From positions 20,558,492 through 20,622,491 of the forward strand of contig CAMGYJ010000002.1 in the NCBI GenBank assembly GCA_946122785.1: DNA of 64,000 nt, read 5' to 3'. Source of the stretch: Linum tenue (Eukaryota > Streptophyta > Magnoliopsida > Malpighiales > Linaceae). Positions 11,432-23,607 of this stretch are shown here, one piece after another. A program made the position numbers and the translations under genes. The notes below the pieces were generated by a model. The model worked only from the letters and a program-made list of their open reading frames with translations. It did no database searches and was not told the DNA's origin. Numbering within the stretch: position 1 is the stretch's first letter; each line of letters starts with the position of its first letter.

Positions 11432-11737
11432 AACATAGTCATTCGAGCTCGCTCAACTAATTATTATTATTATGGACCCAACAATTTTTTTTTATGAATA
11501 TTTATAATTAATTACTACTTGAGCATTAATATTTTAATATTATTATATTATATTATATTCTTTAATAAATGGGCCTGCTGCCCTGCCCTGGTCTTCAAAG
11601 CTCATAAAAAACCCAACACATCTCGCCTTAAACAAAAAAACGGCAGCTTCGCTACCTCTCGAAGCTTTCAGTAATTGAGCCATGAAGGACACTCTGGAAA
11701 CCGATCGACGGTGCCGCCATGGATCTACCAGAGGTTC

Positions 11738-11772
<35 letters not shown>

Positions 11773-12033
11773 GGAGGCTTTAGCTTTAGATGGGGGCATC
11801 CATCAATGCGTCGCCGAATGCAAGCTTGGGTTTATTAGATATGGTGGAGATAACTGTTTCCACTCTCCGGTAATGCCTATCTATCTGTTATCTTCAATCG
11901 TCTTCCCTCAAAAAAAATCTGTTATCTTCAATCGTCTTTCTAATTTTGGTACATATGTACTGCCATGTGTTTGAATTCTGAAGCATCTTCCTACTGTTGG
12001 TTTTTGTTTGGTAGAAATCTGAACTGTAACTAG
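11432..12033 (+). promoter_or_regulatory. Upstream region and probable 5' leader of the NB-LRR gene
   Basis: An AT-rich stretch gives way at about 11570 to a leader-like region with a TATA-like CATAAAAAA near 11605 and a GA microsatellite (11740-11770). A possible upstream exon could end at a GT donor near 11871 (CTCTCCG/GTAATG). The next acceptor (TAACTAG) ends at 12033, just before the P-loop. No TIR-domain sequence is found here. The upstream reading frame does not resemble any protein I know. Confidence 0.45.
11740..11770 (+). repeat. GA microsatellite
   Basis: An uninterrupted GA dinucleotide run of about 15 units in the putative leader of the NB-LRR gene. Confidence 0.95.
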
Positions 12034-15000
12034 GATTAGGGAAGACCACTTTGGCTAGAGCTTGCTATCAAAGGTTTACATCCTCTACGAAAGGAACAAA
12101 GCGTCAATTTGTTCGAAACATCCATCAAACATGTGAAAAGGAAAATGGGATGGTAGGAATCGTGCAAGAACTCTATTCAGCATTGTTGTCCGAGGACAAC
12201 ATAAGTTATGAAGATTTGGATGTTAGTTATAGAAGGGATCGTCTTTCTCGGCTGAAGGTGTTCCTTGTTTTTGATGATGTGGAAACTTTTTCAGAGCTAG
12301 AGCACTTGTTGTTGGGAGATCTTTTGAATACCTTCAATTTGTTTGCCTTGGGGAGTAGAATTATTGTGACAACGAGAAACCGAAGAGTGCTTGAAAATGC
12401 AAGGGCTAATATATACTATGTTGAGGGTTTGCATTCTCATGAATCTCTTCAACTCTTTGGTATACATGCATTTAGACAGTACCTCCCCCCTGATGATTGG
12501 ATGCGTTTATCAGCTGTGGCTATATCTTACTGCAAGGGAAGCCCTTTAGCCATAAAAGTTCTAGGAGGTACTTTGTATTGCAGAGACAAAAGTTACTGGG
12601 AGAGTTTCTTGTGTGAACTGCGGAAAATTCCCAAGCCGGAAATTCATGATGTGCTTAGGAGGAGCTATGACGAGCTTGGTATTGTTGAGAAGAGATTGTT
12701 TCTCGATACTGCTTGTTTTCTTCATCGGCAGCGGAAAAATTTAGTGATGAAATATTTTTCTATTGGTTATCAATGTGCCAATTATGTACTAGAGGATCTA
12801 ATTGGTAAGTCTCTGCTCATCCGTGTCTCCAGCGAAGATTATGAGAACATTGAGGTTCATGATTTGCTAAGAGAAATGGCTTGGAACATTGTTAATGAGG
12901 AATCAGAACTTGCAAATCGCAGTAGGTTGAATAATGCTGATGATATTCGCAAGATTTTAACAATTCGGAAGGTGAAAACAGAAGGCATTAGTTTGAACCT
13001 TTTCAAAGCCAATGAGATGTATTTAGAAGCTACCACATTCGAAGGGATGACTTCTTTGAGATTTCTCTGCTTCGTCTATTTTTCAGAAGAGCATGGAATT
13101 CGCAAAGTTCATTTACCAAGTGGTGGCCTTGACATGCTTCCTGACAGCTTGAGGTGGCTGCTATGGGATGGATTCCCTTCAAAATCTCTACCATCAAGAT
13201 TCTCTCCTGAAAACCTTGTCCTGCTTGCTATACGACATAGCCCATTCATAGAAAGATGCTGGGAAGTTCAGGTATGTTGGAAACACTAGCAAATTTTTGT
13301 GATGAGTTCAAGCATGGATTTATTATGTTAACAAAGCCATTTTAGATCCTTGGCCCCACATGTGATTGTGAGTGATACTTGGTGCAATCTGATGTGTTCT
13401 CTCTTCTCTTCTCTTCTTCTTATTATCGCGTTAATGCTCATCTATTCATATATTGCGTATTTGAGTTGTGATATTCATATCAGTTCTGTTCTCACAGGAA
13501 GAAAAAAAATCAAATTTAATGTGTTCTCATATTCACATTGATATATTTTGAAACAAAAGTTATTCCAGTTTTCTAACAAATGATTGTTTTATTGCTCAAG
13601 TGTGTTTAATAATGCATTTTTCCTAAAACTCAAAGAGGGATTTATTATATCTTAGCCTTGTTTTATATTCTTGTTCTTTTGCAGCCAAAGCTTGTGAATC
13701 TAGTGGAGCTTCACCTGTCCGACTGCATAAATTTAACTGATGTCCCAGACCTGTCGAGTTCTCCAAATCTCGAGTACCTCTATCTCCAGGGATGTAAAAG
13801 CCTGATCGAGCTACCATCTCATATTCAAGATTTGAACAAGCTGATTACACTGGATCTTGGTGATTGTATAAATCTGCACAGTCTTCCCGCGAAACTCAAC
13901 TCAAAATTCCTTGAGCATGTTTACTTGTCCAACTGTCCCATGGTTATTCGTTGTCCGGAGATTAATTCACGATTGGTGCATTTAGATTTGATGGAGACAC
14001 CTGTCACAGTCTTGCCGGGTGCAATTTTCAATGTGAAGCAGGGTAGTATCCTCCGTCTCTGCGGCAAACACATCACCAGCTTCCCAGCAATTTCGGCAAA
14101 CTTGAACTTGTTTCGGCTGTGCCATACCACAATAAGAGAGATGGAATCTTATGATGAAGATCACCTAGCTTCTTCTGAATTACTATTGCCACGATTTGTT
14201 CAACTGGAGTTGGTTGACAACCCGCAACTCAAGAGCTTGTCAATGAATATCTGGACGATGGTCTCTCAAACACTCGTACTTGATGATTGCCCGTTGATTG
14301 AAAGTTTGCCAGAGGTCTCACAGCCTGTTAATGGCTTAACTGAGCTTCAAATATTCAAATGTGGAAACTTGGAGAGTTTTCCAGCTGGTATCAACAATCT
14401 GAGATCTTTACAGGCTCTCTATTTCTGTGCCACAGATATTACGTCTTTGCCTGCTTGTATCCAGGAGCTGGACCAGCTCTCTCTTTTAGATCTGTCCTTC
14501 AGCAAAAGCCTCGAGCTTGTTCCGAGCGCCATCCATAAACTTGCCAAGTTATCCTCTTTGTACTTGACGGGCTGTTCGATGATTCAATCTTTACCAGAAC
14601 TCCCGCCCAATCTTATACTGTTGGATGTAAGTGGTTGCAAGCTGTTACAAGCCTTACCAAGCAACTTAGGCAAGCTGAGATGGAAGTACCTGTGCTTTGA
14701 CGATTGCCCGCGATTGGACAAGAATCTTCCTAAAGAAATGGTGCAGAATTTCCCTATTCATGCAACTTTGTATCTACATCCTCGGGTATATGAAAACTTC
14801 AGTAATATAATGTTTTTGTTATTTATATGATTAGCAGTTGGGAAAAGTGTTGGAAGACATTTTTTCTAATGAAAACTGCCTCTCTGTTTTGTAACAGGGC
14901 GATCTTCAATATTCAGGGAGTGAGATTCCAGATTGGTTTGCTTACAATAAGAATGATTCATGTGTGATGGTGCAATTGCCGCTTCCAAACTCCAGTAAGC

Positions 15001-15347
15001 AACCAATCAAGGGGATTGCATTCGGCGTTGTGTGTTCTTCGGATGTTTGGATCGACTGGCTGGATATTAAGTGCGATTGCAACATCGGCACCTTAACAGC
15101 TGCCTCTTGGAGCAGTCATGGTTTACATTTGGATGGTACGGCATCAGAAGATAATGTATATTTGTGGTATGACGAGAATTTGTTAGTTGAGACCAAGCAA
15201 AGAATACTAGAAGAGGCTGAAATTTGGTATGTCAAATATGCTGGGCTCACCGTTACCTTCAGATTCTACTTTGAAGCAGAGAAGGAAGATGTCGAGAAAC
15301 TAAAGAGCACCAAAATCAAAAGGGTCGGCCTCTCTCTACTGTACTAA
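12034..15347 (+). CDS. TIR-class NB-LRR resistance protein lacking the TIR domain
   Basis: Three exons are clear: 12034-13271, 13685-14785 and 14898-15347, all joined in phase 0. The NB-ARC domain begins at its P-loop (GLGKTTLAR, 12033-12059), then kinase-2 (VFLVFDDV), RNBS-B (GSRIIVTTRN), GLPL (GSPLAIKVLGG), RNBS-D (FLDTACFL) and MHD as VHD (EVHDLLREM). The second exon encodes leucine-rich repeats (for example LVELHLSDCINLTDVPDL). The third encodes a C-JID jelly-roll domain (GSEIPDWFAYN), typical of TNL proteins. An in-frame TAA at 12027 lies six bases before the P-loop, so the first exon must join by the acceptor at 12033, or translation starts at ATG 12150, after the P-loop (890 aa). TNLs normally sense pathogen effectors and signal through the TIR NADase, which is absent here. 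It could be a truncated decoy-like protein or a pseudogene with an intact frame. Confidence 0.85.
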
Positions 15348-16177
15348 CTGCTCGTAGTTTGGTGGAACAGAGTCTGCGTTGCAGCTCCTTTAAGACATTC
15401 TATATCTCGTTTTGTGTCTGTATCTGAATCGTTCCTTTGCTTCTTGGCGTCCTTAGTTGAGCTAATTCGCAAGTTGAGGTGGATATGATGAATTGAAGGC
15501 AGGCTTTTGCATCGAGTTGTTTCTCCTTGTAAGCGAGTGAGCTAATTTTTATTTGTTTGTTGTTTGTCACGTCAACATTAGCTGTACATGATCAGAGATT
15601 TAGAGTGGAACCACAAAAATGGCGAGTTGTATACTCAGGTCTCAGAGAGCACTCATGGTTCCTTCTTGTTTATGAAGAAACCAGCAATCAGCGACTTTCT
15701 TTCTCCCATTCAACTCCCAACTGATATGAGCATATGATGCCATCATCTCCATGACAAGACATGAGTTTTGCGTATTCCTATGTTACAGAGATTTCCCAGA
15801 AACAATCAGCCCCCACCTAACCCGCCTAACAACCTGAATGACACAACTCTACAAAGGCAGTCACAAGTTAGGACAGCCGCCTTGCCGGTTATCAGCCAGA
15901 GTAGAATAAAATTGCCTCCATTTGACCTTTCACCCTCTATGCCCGCCAACGACATAGAACGCTGCAATTGTCATGATCAAACTAGCCAAATTTACATTCA
16001 GCGATCAGCGTCAGCTTCCATCCACATTGAGTCCAAGCTCTCCTCCACATCGCACAAATTGATCTTCGTATGGTAAAAATTTGAATCTGCCATGGCCTCC
16101 TCAGCATCCCTTAACGATGTTTATCATTAAGAACTCACCCTAATGGACGGTTGATTAAAGAGGGGAAAGATTTCTTC
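15348..16177. other. Region between two converging genes
   Basis: This is the 3' flank of the NB-LRR (plus) and of the xylosyltransferase (minus). Short open frames occur but none resembles a protein. Probable 3' UTRs only. Confidence 0.5.
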
Positions 16178-19064
16178 TCAACATTCAAAGCTTCTCACAA
16201 TGCGTCCCAGCCTGCTGATCACAACCACTGGATCAGCATGCGACTCCTCGAGATATATTGCGTGATACTCCAGCCCTTTCCACTGGGCAATCAACTGAAA
16301 ATGTGGGCGTCTGAACTCTGCGCTCACAATCTCGAGAATCACAGTTCTTGGTGTAGCCGACACAATGTGAGTCAAGCCAGCACCATGAGCGCCTATGATA
16401 ACAGAAGCCTCTTGAATGGCTCTCAGTTGCTCCCTCATTGGCATGTGTGCAAATAATCCATTCACCACCTTCACTTTACACTCTGAATGATTATTGTGTT
16501 TATATGATGCCCATTTCTGTACAGCATCGAACACCTCTTCTTCATTGCTGAGTCTCGATTGAACCTTTCCATCGTGGCGTGGGTGGGCCAAGTAATCTTC
16601 CCTTCTCACAAAAAGGACATTGAGGCCTGAAGCTGGCTTTTCGGAACCAGGCCTATTGACCGGGAAGTGAAAGGCTGCTCTTATCATTTCTCCAAACTCT
16701 GACAATCGTGCTGTCTTGTGTTCATCAGGGTTCATCCAAAGTTCTTTCCCAGGAGCTCCATTACAGAATATATCTTCAGATAGACCCTTGAAGAGGGCAG
16801 TCTCATATCCCAGAGGAACAAGTACAGCATGGCGGTAACACACTGAGCCCGTAAAGTTTTTAGCATATTGGATGCTAGAGAAGAGAGCACTCCAGGTTTC
16901 TTCCAAGGGTGCCTGAAAATTTTCTCAGGAAGGTGAGAAATCACTGAGCGAGCTAGACAAACACGCTTCAGACAAACCAAGGTCGAAGCACATGCAATGT
17001 ATGATTGAACTAAATTAATATAGTGAACGTAGCATGTAAAATTCACTCTAGAATATAATTCCTGACCTAACAGAAGCCATATCCCAACTAAGAAACAAAA
17101 GGTATAAAGAAAAATAATAAGAGACTGTGAAATCCTGGAATTCCCCAATACGCTTAAAGCAAATATATGACTTAAATTGCCAACGTTAGTTATAAAGAAG
17201 CTGCATCATTCATTGAGGGAGAGAGAGACTAAAGAAGCCATGATGAAATGCTCAAGCTTCCAGGAACCAACTCTTTGCTATTGATGTTTATAAAAAAACA
17301 AAGGAGAAGAGACATTAGAAATGACACATCAATACCGCGAACTAAAGCTCTAAGATGCATCTAAGTCAAATCATCCCTCTGCAACTAGAAGCACAGCACG
17401 TGGAAACCATCATAAGAACATAACAAAGTTAACTTGTCCCCAGAATGATCACATAAAATAGGATCTTTCTCCCCCAAAACACAGAAAACCCTAATACTTA
17501 AGTGGCTTGATCAGATTATACGCTGAGGCAATGAAAACAATCACATATAGAAGTTGAAGATTTGAAGTATAGAGAAATAACAATCAGCTCCAAAGTTCCT
17601 GGTTTTATAGTTGTTCATTATCTCTGATAAATTAAGGAGCTGTTTGCTTACTGGATCTGTGGACCCCACAAAATTTGGCACCCATCAACAAACAACAGAC
17701 TTGAGGTAAATCCATCAAGCTTTGGATTTGGGCATCAAATCCATGATCCAAATCCAACAAGCAAATGACCCCTAAGTTGATGTGTTCTCATTTCAATGTG
17801 TAACCAATCCAAAGAGAGAGCGCAAAGAGGGAACATACTCTACAATGGCCATCCACGAAAACCAAATGAGGCCGGTAAGGCAACTCCGTGACTTTAGAAG
17901 CCGCATATGAACTGTACCAATCTGTTACAGTGTGGAAAAGGTTCGCATACTCAAATCTGGTGACAAGCAACGTCGGCTCCTCAATCCACTGCAAGTATAA
18001 TGCAGAAACATTAAGACCATATCAAAAGCCACAGCTAAGAAGGATGCAAAAATCATGACATGATGCAGAAAATGGTACTATAAACTTCATCCAAATTCAC
18101 CGTAATCCATATTCAAGCAACTACCATTAGCATGGCATTTATCCATTTCGGTGTAAAGCTACACATCTCTTCCAGATCCCCCTGGCAATTAATTCTCACC
18201 GGATCGATCAGGAGATCAGGACAGCATTCAATGTCGTCCTACAAACGACATCTAAACTTCGCATTTCAGAAAAGGAAATAGGCAAAACCCCTTCTGATTA
18301 ATAGTTCAATATTTGATCTGCACTTCCTTGAGATCAAATAGCCAAAGAAGGAGATCCATTGATGGAGTAGGAGGCAGAACCCTAACCTGATCACACTGGA
18401 ACTCCGTGGCATCCACCATTTGAATCGAACCCACAAGCTGCCGCATCGTGTGCCTCTCAATTTCTCCCGCCGGCAGGTACTCGCCGAGAAACCCCTCGTC
18501 CACAAGCTTCCTCCTCTTCTTCCACCTCCTCGCCTTACCCTCCGACGAACCCAGAATCTGAAACGCGCCGTCCTGAAAAATCGGCATCTCATCTTCCTCA
18601 TCCCGCCCAATAACCTCATGCAGCGCCTCCCCGCCCCTCGACATCGCAATCCTATCGGGTACCATCCGAATCCCGCCGCCCTCGCAGACCGAGCTCAGCA
18701 GCGTCCGGCTGAAGAAGCAGCGGAACCATCCGGCGGAGCGATCGGGGGAAGGCGGGAGGACATCGACGCGACGGGTGAATCCGTTGCCGAAATACGCCTC
18801 GCAGGAGCGGTAGGGGGCGTCGTCCTTGGGTTTGCGAGTCCAAGGGAGGTAAGAAGGGAGGATGGGCCAGGGCTTGAGGTAACCGTCGTCGGGGGTGGCG
18901 TTGGAGGGCTGGTGGTGAATTGGGTCGGGAAGGAATTGGCGACTGGAGGTGGGAAGCGGCGGGGCGTCGTGGTGGTGGAAGGAGAAGTAGAGGAAGATGG
19001 TGACGGAGTTAAGGGCGAAGAGGGGAATAAGGATCCTGAGGAGCTTCGACTGATCTCGGCCCAT
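16178..19064 (-). CDS. XYLT: Beta-(1,2)-xylosyltransferase of N-glycans (GT61)
   Basis: Transfers xylose from UDP-xylose in beta-1,2 linkage to the core mannose of N-glycans in the Golgi. Three exons: 19064-18387, 17988-17839 and 16912-16178, all with GT/AG borders and phase-0 joins, giving 520 residues, close to the usual length of about 530. Residues about 8-30 (LLRILIPLFALNSVTIFLYF) are a signal anchor for a type II Golgi membrane protein. Exon 2 carries LVTRFEYANLFHTVTDWYSS and RPHLVFVDGHC, and exon 3 carries YRHAVLVPLGYETALFKGL, GLNVLFVRREDY and the GT61 block ASVIIGAHGAGLTHIVSA. These match plant XYLT closely. No frame break is seen. The upstream side (19065-19280) is GC-rich, promoter-like DNA. 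Confidence 0.93.
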
Positions 19065-21162
19065 CTCAGATATTATTCCCCTTGAGTGGTTTCTTCTTTT
19101 CCGGGATTTCTCGTGCTACATTCCGAATCGGAAGGAGCTCCGAGTCGGTTCCGCAGCTCCGGCCGGTGGAGGAGGGTGGAAATGGGGAAATAATGGGTTG
19201 GGGGAGTCCGAGGAAGAAAGGCTTGGCGGTCGCCGTTACGTGCGTCCGTCAGACGCTTGACTCCTCAGTCCTCCCCTAAATTGATTCGGGCCGGGGTGGG
19301 CAGCTACGTTTTCCTTGTCGTCTCCCTTTATCTTTTTTTCTTTCTTCTTTTTCCGGACGGTGGAATTTCCGCCATCGGAGAGGACAATTCGCTTGGGCCT
19401 TGTTTTTGGTTACAAGATTTTGACTGCTAGCAGAATGTAGACATAAGATGTAGGCCGAGTCCATTAGGAGGAGTTGTAATATTCCTACTCCTTTTTTTTA
19501 TTATTTTGTTCGTCTTGAATCGATCCTTATACGATTTTATTTTTTGCACGATCATGATGATTTTTGAAGATATGTACTATTTCATATTAGGTCTAATTTA
19601 TGAATTTTTATAAGAACTCGTTCATTCTACATTAATTGTTAATTAAGGTTTGATTATTGCTTTTACAAGATGAATTTGTCTAAAGAATTACTTCCCATCA
19701 ACCCCTCCTCTTTTGGACTCAACATTCTCATTAAGGTTTGTCCCACATTTGTTTAAGAGTGATGTGGAGAGGCTCTGATGTCACTACTCACTTGTAACAA
19801 CTCAAGTCTCGACCCCTTTTCCCATTAAAATATTTTCCTCGGTATACCGCCTTACCATTTTGTTTTGTTTATTGTGCTTCATAGTGAGTTCTCAAAAAGG
19901 TCAATCATTATTGCATTTTTTCACCCTGAGCACATTTAGGTTAAGAGTTCTTACAATAACTCCTACTTCACCCTAAAATTTGTCTTGTCGGTTATTGCTG
20001 GATTGTTTTTTATCATCCATGAACTTCTCTCATACTTTGGGGTGAAACGAATGACTTTTTGTAAAAACTATGAAGTTAAACGTACTCAGATTGGAGCATT
20101 GCAGTGATGATAAGAATTATAATATAATTGTAAAGGTTTTTATCTTAAATGTTTGTTCCTTTTCAACGATAAGAGTTTTAGTACATATGTTTGAAAGTAT
20201 CCCGATCCCATAAACATTTGAGAGATACGTATTTGACCCCTTATAGATCGCATACCACCAAAGAATATTTACTAAGAACGAATAGATCACGAGACCAAAA
20301 TTATGAATTAACTAAAGCTTATTCAATTCACAATTTGAAGCAAGAATTATAGCTTATTGATAACCGCTATCTATGTTATAAAAAAAATGTAGCTTATTTG
20401 AAAGGAGGCATATCATGATTTCATGCTTTCTTTGTCAACTTAGTTATATGAAAAATCAGTCATAGTTGGTACCAAAAATTGTGATTCTGTGTGTGTGAGT
20501 TTGAAGTTTTTTCAAATCCTCTATTTTATGTGACTAAGTTAATTGGTAATATTGAGAGTTTTCTTTTTAGAGAGTAATATTGAGAGTTATAAGAACTCAT
20601 AATACGAAATTTTTCGACCATAACGAATAATCTAACGAAATAATTAGACAACAGTTAAAGATAATTATCAAATAGTGGTAGTGTATTCAGTGCACTCACT
20701 TTTTCAATGCACCCCCCCCCCCTTCCCCTCATAATCGTCATTATAGGTATGATGGACAAGAAAATACATTAATTTGTACAAAAATCACTCAAAATGTACT
20801 TTAATTTGAATGATTAAGGGTTTGGGGATTTAGGGTTAGGGTTTAGGTTTACAATTTGAGATTTTGGGTTGGGAATCAAAATTGTAGGTCAAAAGGTTAG
20901 GGCAATGGATTGATTAGTTATGATTCTATGTTATATCATCGTATTACATTAATTCTACCAATTAAAGTTCAAATTTTAATGTATTATGACCATTTTTAGA
21001 GTAATGCACAAAAAAAAAAAAAAGAGTGCACCGAAATAGCCAAATGAGTGCACCGAAGTAGCCACCATAATGATAGTCTATTCGGTGCACTCACTTTTTT
21101 GGGAGCAACCATCAAATAATTATGACTATTGTTGATAAGTAACAACCACATCTATTAGCACA
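19065..21162. other. Intergenic region upstream of the xylosyltransferase
   Basis: 19065-19450 is a GC-rich presumptive promoter/5' UTR for the minus-strand gene. 19450-20680 is AT-rich with no supported gene. 20684-21105 is repeat-like: words of the form TATTCGGTGCACTCAC occur at about 20695 and 21080 and in inverted form at about 21020 and 21045, around the dispersed repeat. Confidence 0.5.
20725..21050 (+). repeat. Dispersed repeat, copy 2
   Basis: Related to 7020-7375 by the same ordered words (ATAATCGTCATT, TACTTTAATTTGAA, TTAGGGTTAGGGTTTA, GATTGATTAGTTATGAT, TATATCATCGTATTACATTA). Here it is bordered by GTGCACTCA-type words on both sides, which suggests a MITE whose ends are better preserved in this copy. 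A homopolymer C run is at 20708-20719. Confidence 0.6.
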
Positions 21163-21759
21163 TAGGGATGTCAATCCAATCGGTAACCATGGGTATCCTA
21201 TTCGACCATAACCGGTCAACGAGGGTAATTACCCGTTTTAACGGACTAAGAGACGAGTATGGATAATACCCGGTTTCAAAATAATGGGTAGGATACGAAC
21301 ACGATAACCACCTACCTGTCCCGGTTGTACCCGCCCGTAATTATGTATGCTGTAAGTCGGCCTAACCCTAGCAGCAGCAACCAAACTTCATTCATATAAA
21401 TATTTCCAATTTCATTCCTCCAATTTCCCTATCCCCAAAACCTTTGTTGCCTTCACTGCTTTGCTTGTGTGTTGTGAATTGTTGTAGTTTGAACCATTTT
21501 GAGTATTGAAGGTAGTTAATGGACATACATGTGTATAAAAGTTTATATGACAATATTATTTAGAATATAATTATTTACAGCATGATAAATTCATACTCGT
21601 GGTTACTCGAATATCCGTAATTACCCGTTGGATAGGATATAGTTATATCATTTTAGTACTCGGTGGTTATTTCACTGAATATTTTAGCTGATCATACTCG
21701 ACAGATTAAAGTATGGTATAGGGTAAACCCGCACCCGGTCTTATCCATTGTCATCCCTA
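21163..21759. mobile_element. hAT-type non-autonomous element (597 bp)
   Basis: The ends are TAGGGATGTCAATCC and, inverted, TAGGGATGACAATGG. The flanking 8-bp copies are TTAGCACA (21155-21162) and ATAGCACA (21760-21767), with one mismatch. Subterminal words TACCCG/CGGGTA and ACCGG cluster near both ends. No coding frame is supported inside. Confidence 0.85.
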
Positions 21760-21939
21760 ATAGCACAGGCTCATACGACTACCATGCGTCACAAAATAAT
21801 GCCCTTGAAAAATCAATAGTGAAATGTAGATCTTTTTCCATTCAAATAATGAAAACAAAAAGAAAGACCTAATATACATTTTGAGAGTAATCTCTATATC
21901 CTACTCTTCATCCATAACCCTGTTTCATCCTCTAAAAGA

Positions 21940-23607
21940 CTAAAACCCAAGGCTAATCCCACTCTCAGACCTCCAATGCCGAGCCTTCTCAAACCCATTC
22001 ACACACTTCTCAAAGTCATCAATGGCCTGATCAATCTCTTCCTCACTGTTCATCACAAACGGACCCAATTGCGCCAAAGGCTCCCCCAACGGCTGCCCGC
22101 CGACCAATATGAATCTGGCCGGCTTGGCCGTTTTGTTCCACGCCTCCAGCCCATCCCCCCCACCGCTGCTCAGAAGCAGGAGATGGTGAGCCAATGCGGT
22201 CACAGCTTTACTTCCACTCCCAAACCCTCCTTCTCCGTCGAGCACGTACACGAATGCGTTCCACGATGCCGGAATCGGCTGCTGCAGCCTTGCTCCCGGC
22301 TCGAGCGTGAAATCCAAGTACATGGTTGGCGTCCTCGTGTACACCGGTGACTTGGCTCCCAAGGCTTCCCCTGCTATCACTCTCACCTTCACTCCGTCGT
22401 TCGATGCTTCCGCGATGTCCTTGCTCGAGATTTCTTGGTACCTTGGCTCTATCCTGTTTCGGGAAAGTTAAAATCAAATGGGTATCTAGTCAATTTTACT
22501 AGTGAAACGTATAATCAAACATTAGGCAGAGAGTCATTCATGGACAAATGATTGAAAGATTGGAGATCTAATTAGGCAGTTAACTTACATTTTGTGCTTG
22601 GAAGAAAGGTTGATCCAGAGCTGGAGACCCTTTTGGGTGCCTTGAGCTGCAGGCATCTCGGAGTGAACGATCCCTCTGCCGGCCGTCATCCATTGCAAGT
22701 CGCCGGCTGCGATTGTCCCTTTGTGACCTTCGAAGTCTTCGTGCAGGACCGAGCCCTGTAAGAAAATTTCAAAACAATTTTTTAATCCAAACAAATCCAA
22801 AATATTTGGCACCACCATGGCCCAGCTAGTGCCCTTGGGATCTTGCTGCCGACCATGCCCACAAAAATAAAAGTTCCGAAACTTCTTTTTTCTTTCTTCT
22901 TTTGTTTCTGTGGAATATCATTTACTTTTTGGTAGCTAGTGGAGAAACGGCGATACAAATGACAAAGTCAAATTGGATTTTTTTTTTCTCAGTGTAATTT
23001 ACCTGTAACATGTATGTGACCGTCTCGAAACCTGTTGGACAGAAAACAGAGTAAACAGAAAAATTCAGTCTTTCCGCTCTTAATCCCATTGCTGGATTGA
23101 AATGTAAACGGAAGGGTGGAAATTTCAGGGAGAAAAAACCAGACCTCTGTGTGGATGATCGGGGAACCCTGCTGGCGCAGTGACTGTTTGTTTAGAAGAA
23201 GAAGGAAAGGGAAATTAGTAACAAAAGGAAGAAGAAGAAAAAAAACAGAGGAGGGGGCAAACAGAGTGAAAACAGAGCATAGCAAGAACAAAGTAAAAAA
23301 CAGAGCACCAACCAGAGAACTCATCAAGAGCAAGGAAAGGATCGAAGTATTTCAGCTCGAATCTGACAAAACAAACAAAACCCATTATTAGACATTAATC
23401 ACAAACTCCTTATAATTCATTGAAGACGACTCCAATGAAGGATCAAACACCTGATCCCTCATATGAGCAAGAAAAACAAGACTGTCATTACCTTCCAATG
23501 CTCCTTCTAACAATGGCGCCGACTCCCTCGTGCTGAGGCCTGGCCAGGAACTTCCTCACCACCTGGCGGGATTCACGAACGACGCAAGAATTCTCTCTGT
23601 CTGGCAT
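21940..23607 (-). CDS. Pirin-like cupin protein
   Basis: Bicupin of the pirin family, an iron-binding protein; plant pirins are linked to G-protein and blue-light/abscisic acid signalling, and some pirins have quercetinase activity. Six exons: 23607-23492, 23362-23313, 23183-23145, 23031-23003, 22755-22589 and 22453-21940, giving 304 residues, the usual length. Visible blocks: VVRKFLARPQHEGVGAIVRR, FELKYFDPFLALDEF, APAGFPDHPHRGFETVTYML, GDLQWMTAGRGIVHSEMP and the C-terminal cupin (VLDGEGGFG ... GGQPLGEP). The four iron ligands of the family (His-x-His in DHPHRG, then His and Glu in VHSE) are present. The start at 23607 is the first ATG in frame with the conserved start. Very small exons make automatic prediction here error-prone. 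Confidence 0.92.

Noticed and set aside
18420..19085. Long plus-strand frame of 221 codons
   Set aside because: It is antisense to exon 1 of the xylosyltransferase; GC-rich codons there leave the opposite strand open. No protein motif is seen.
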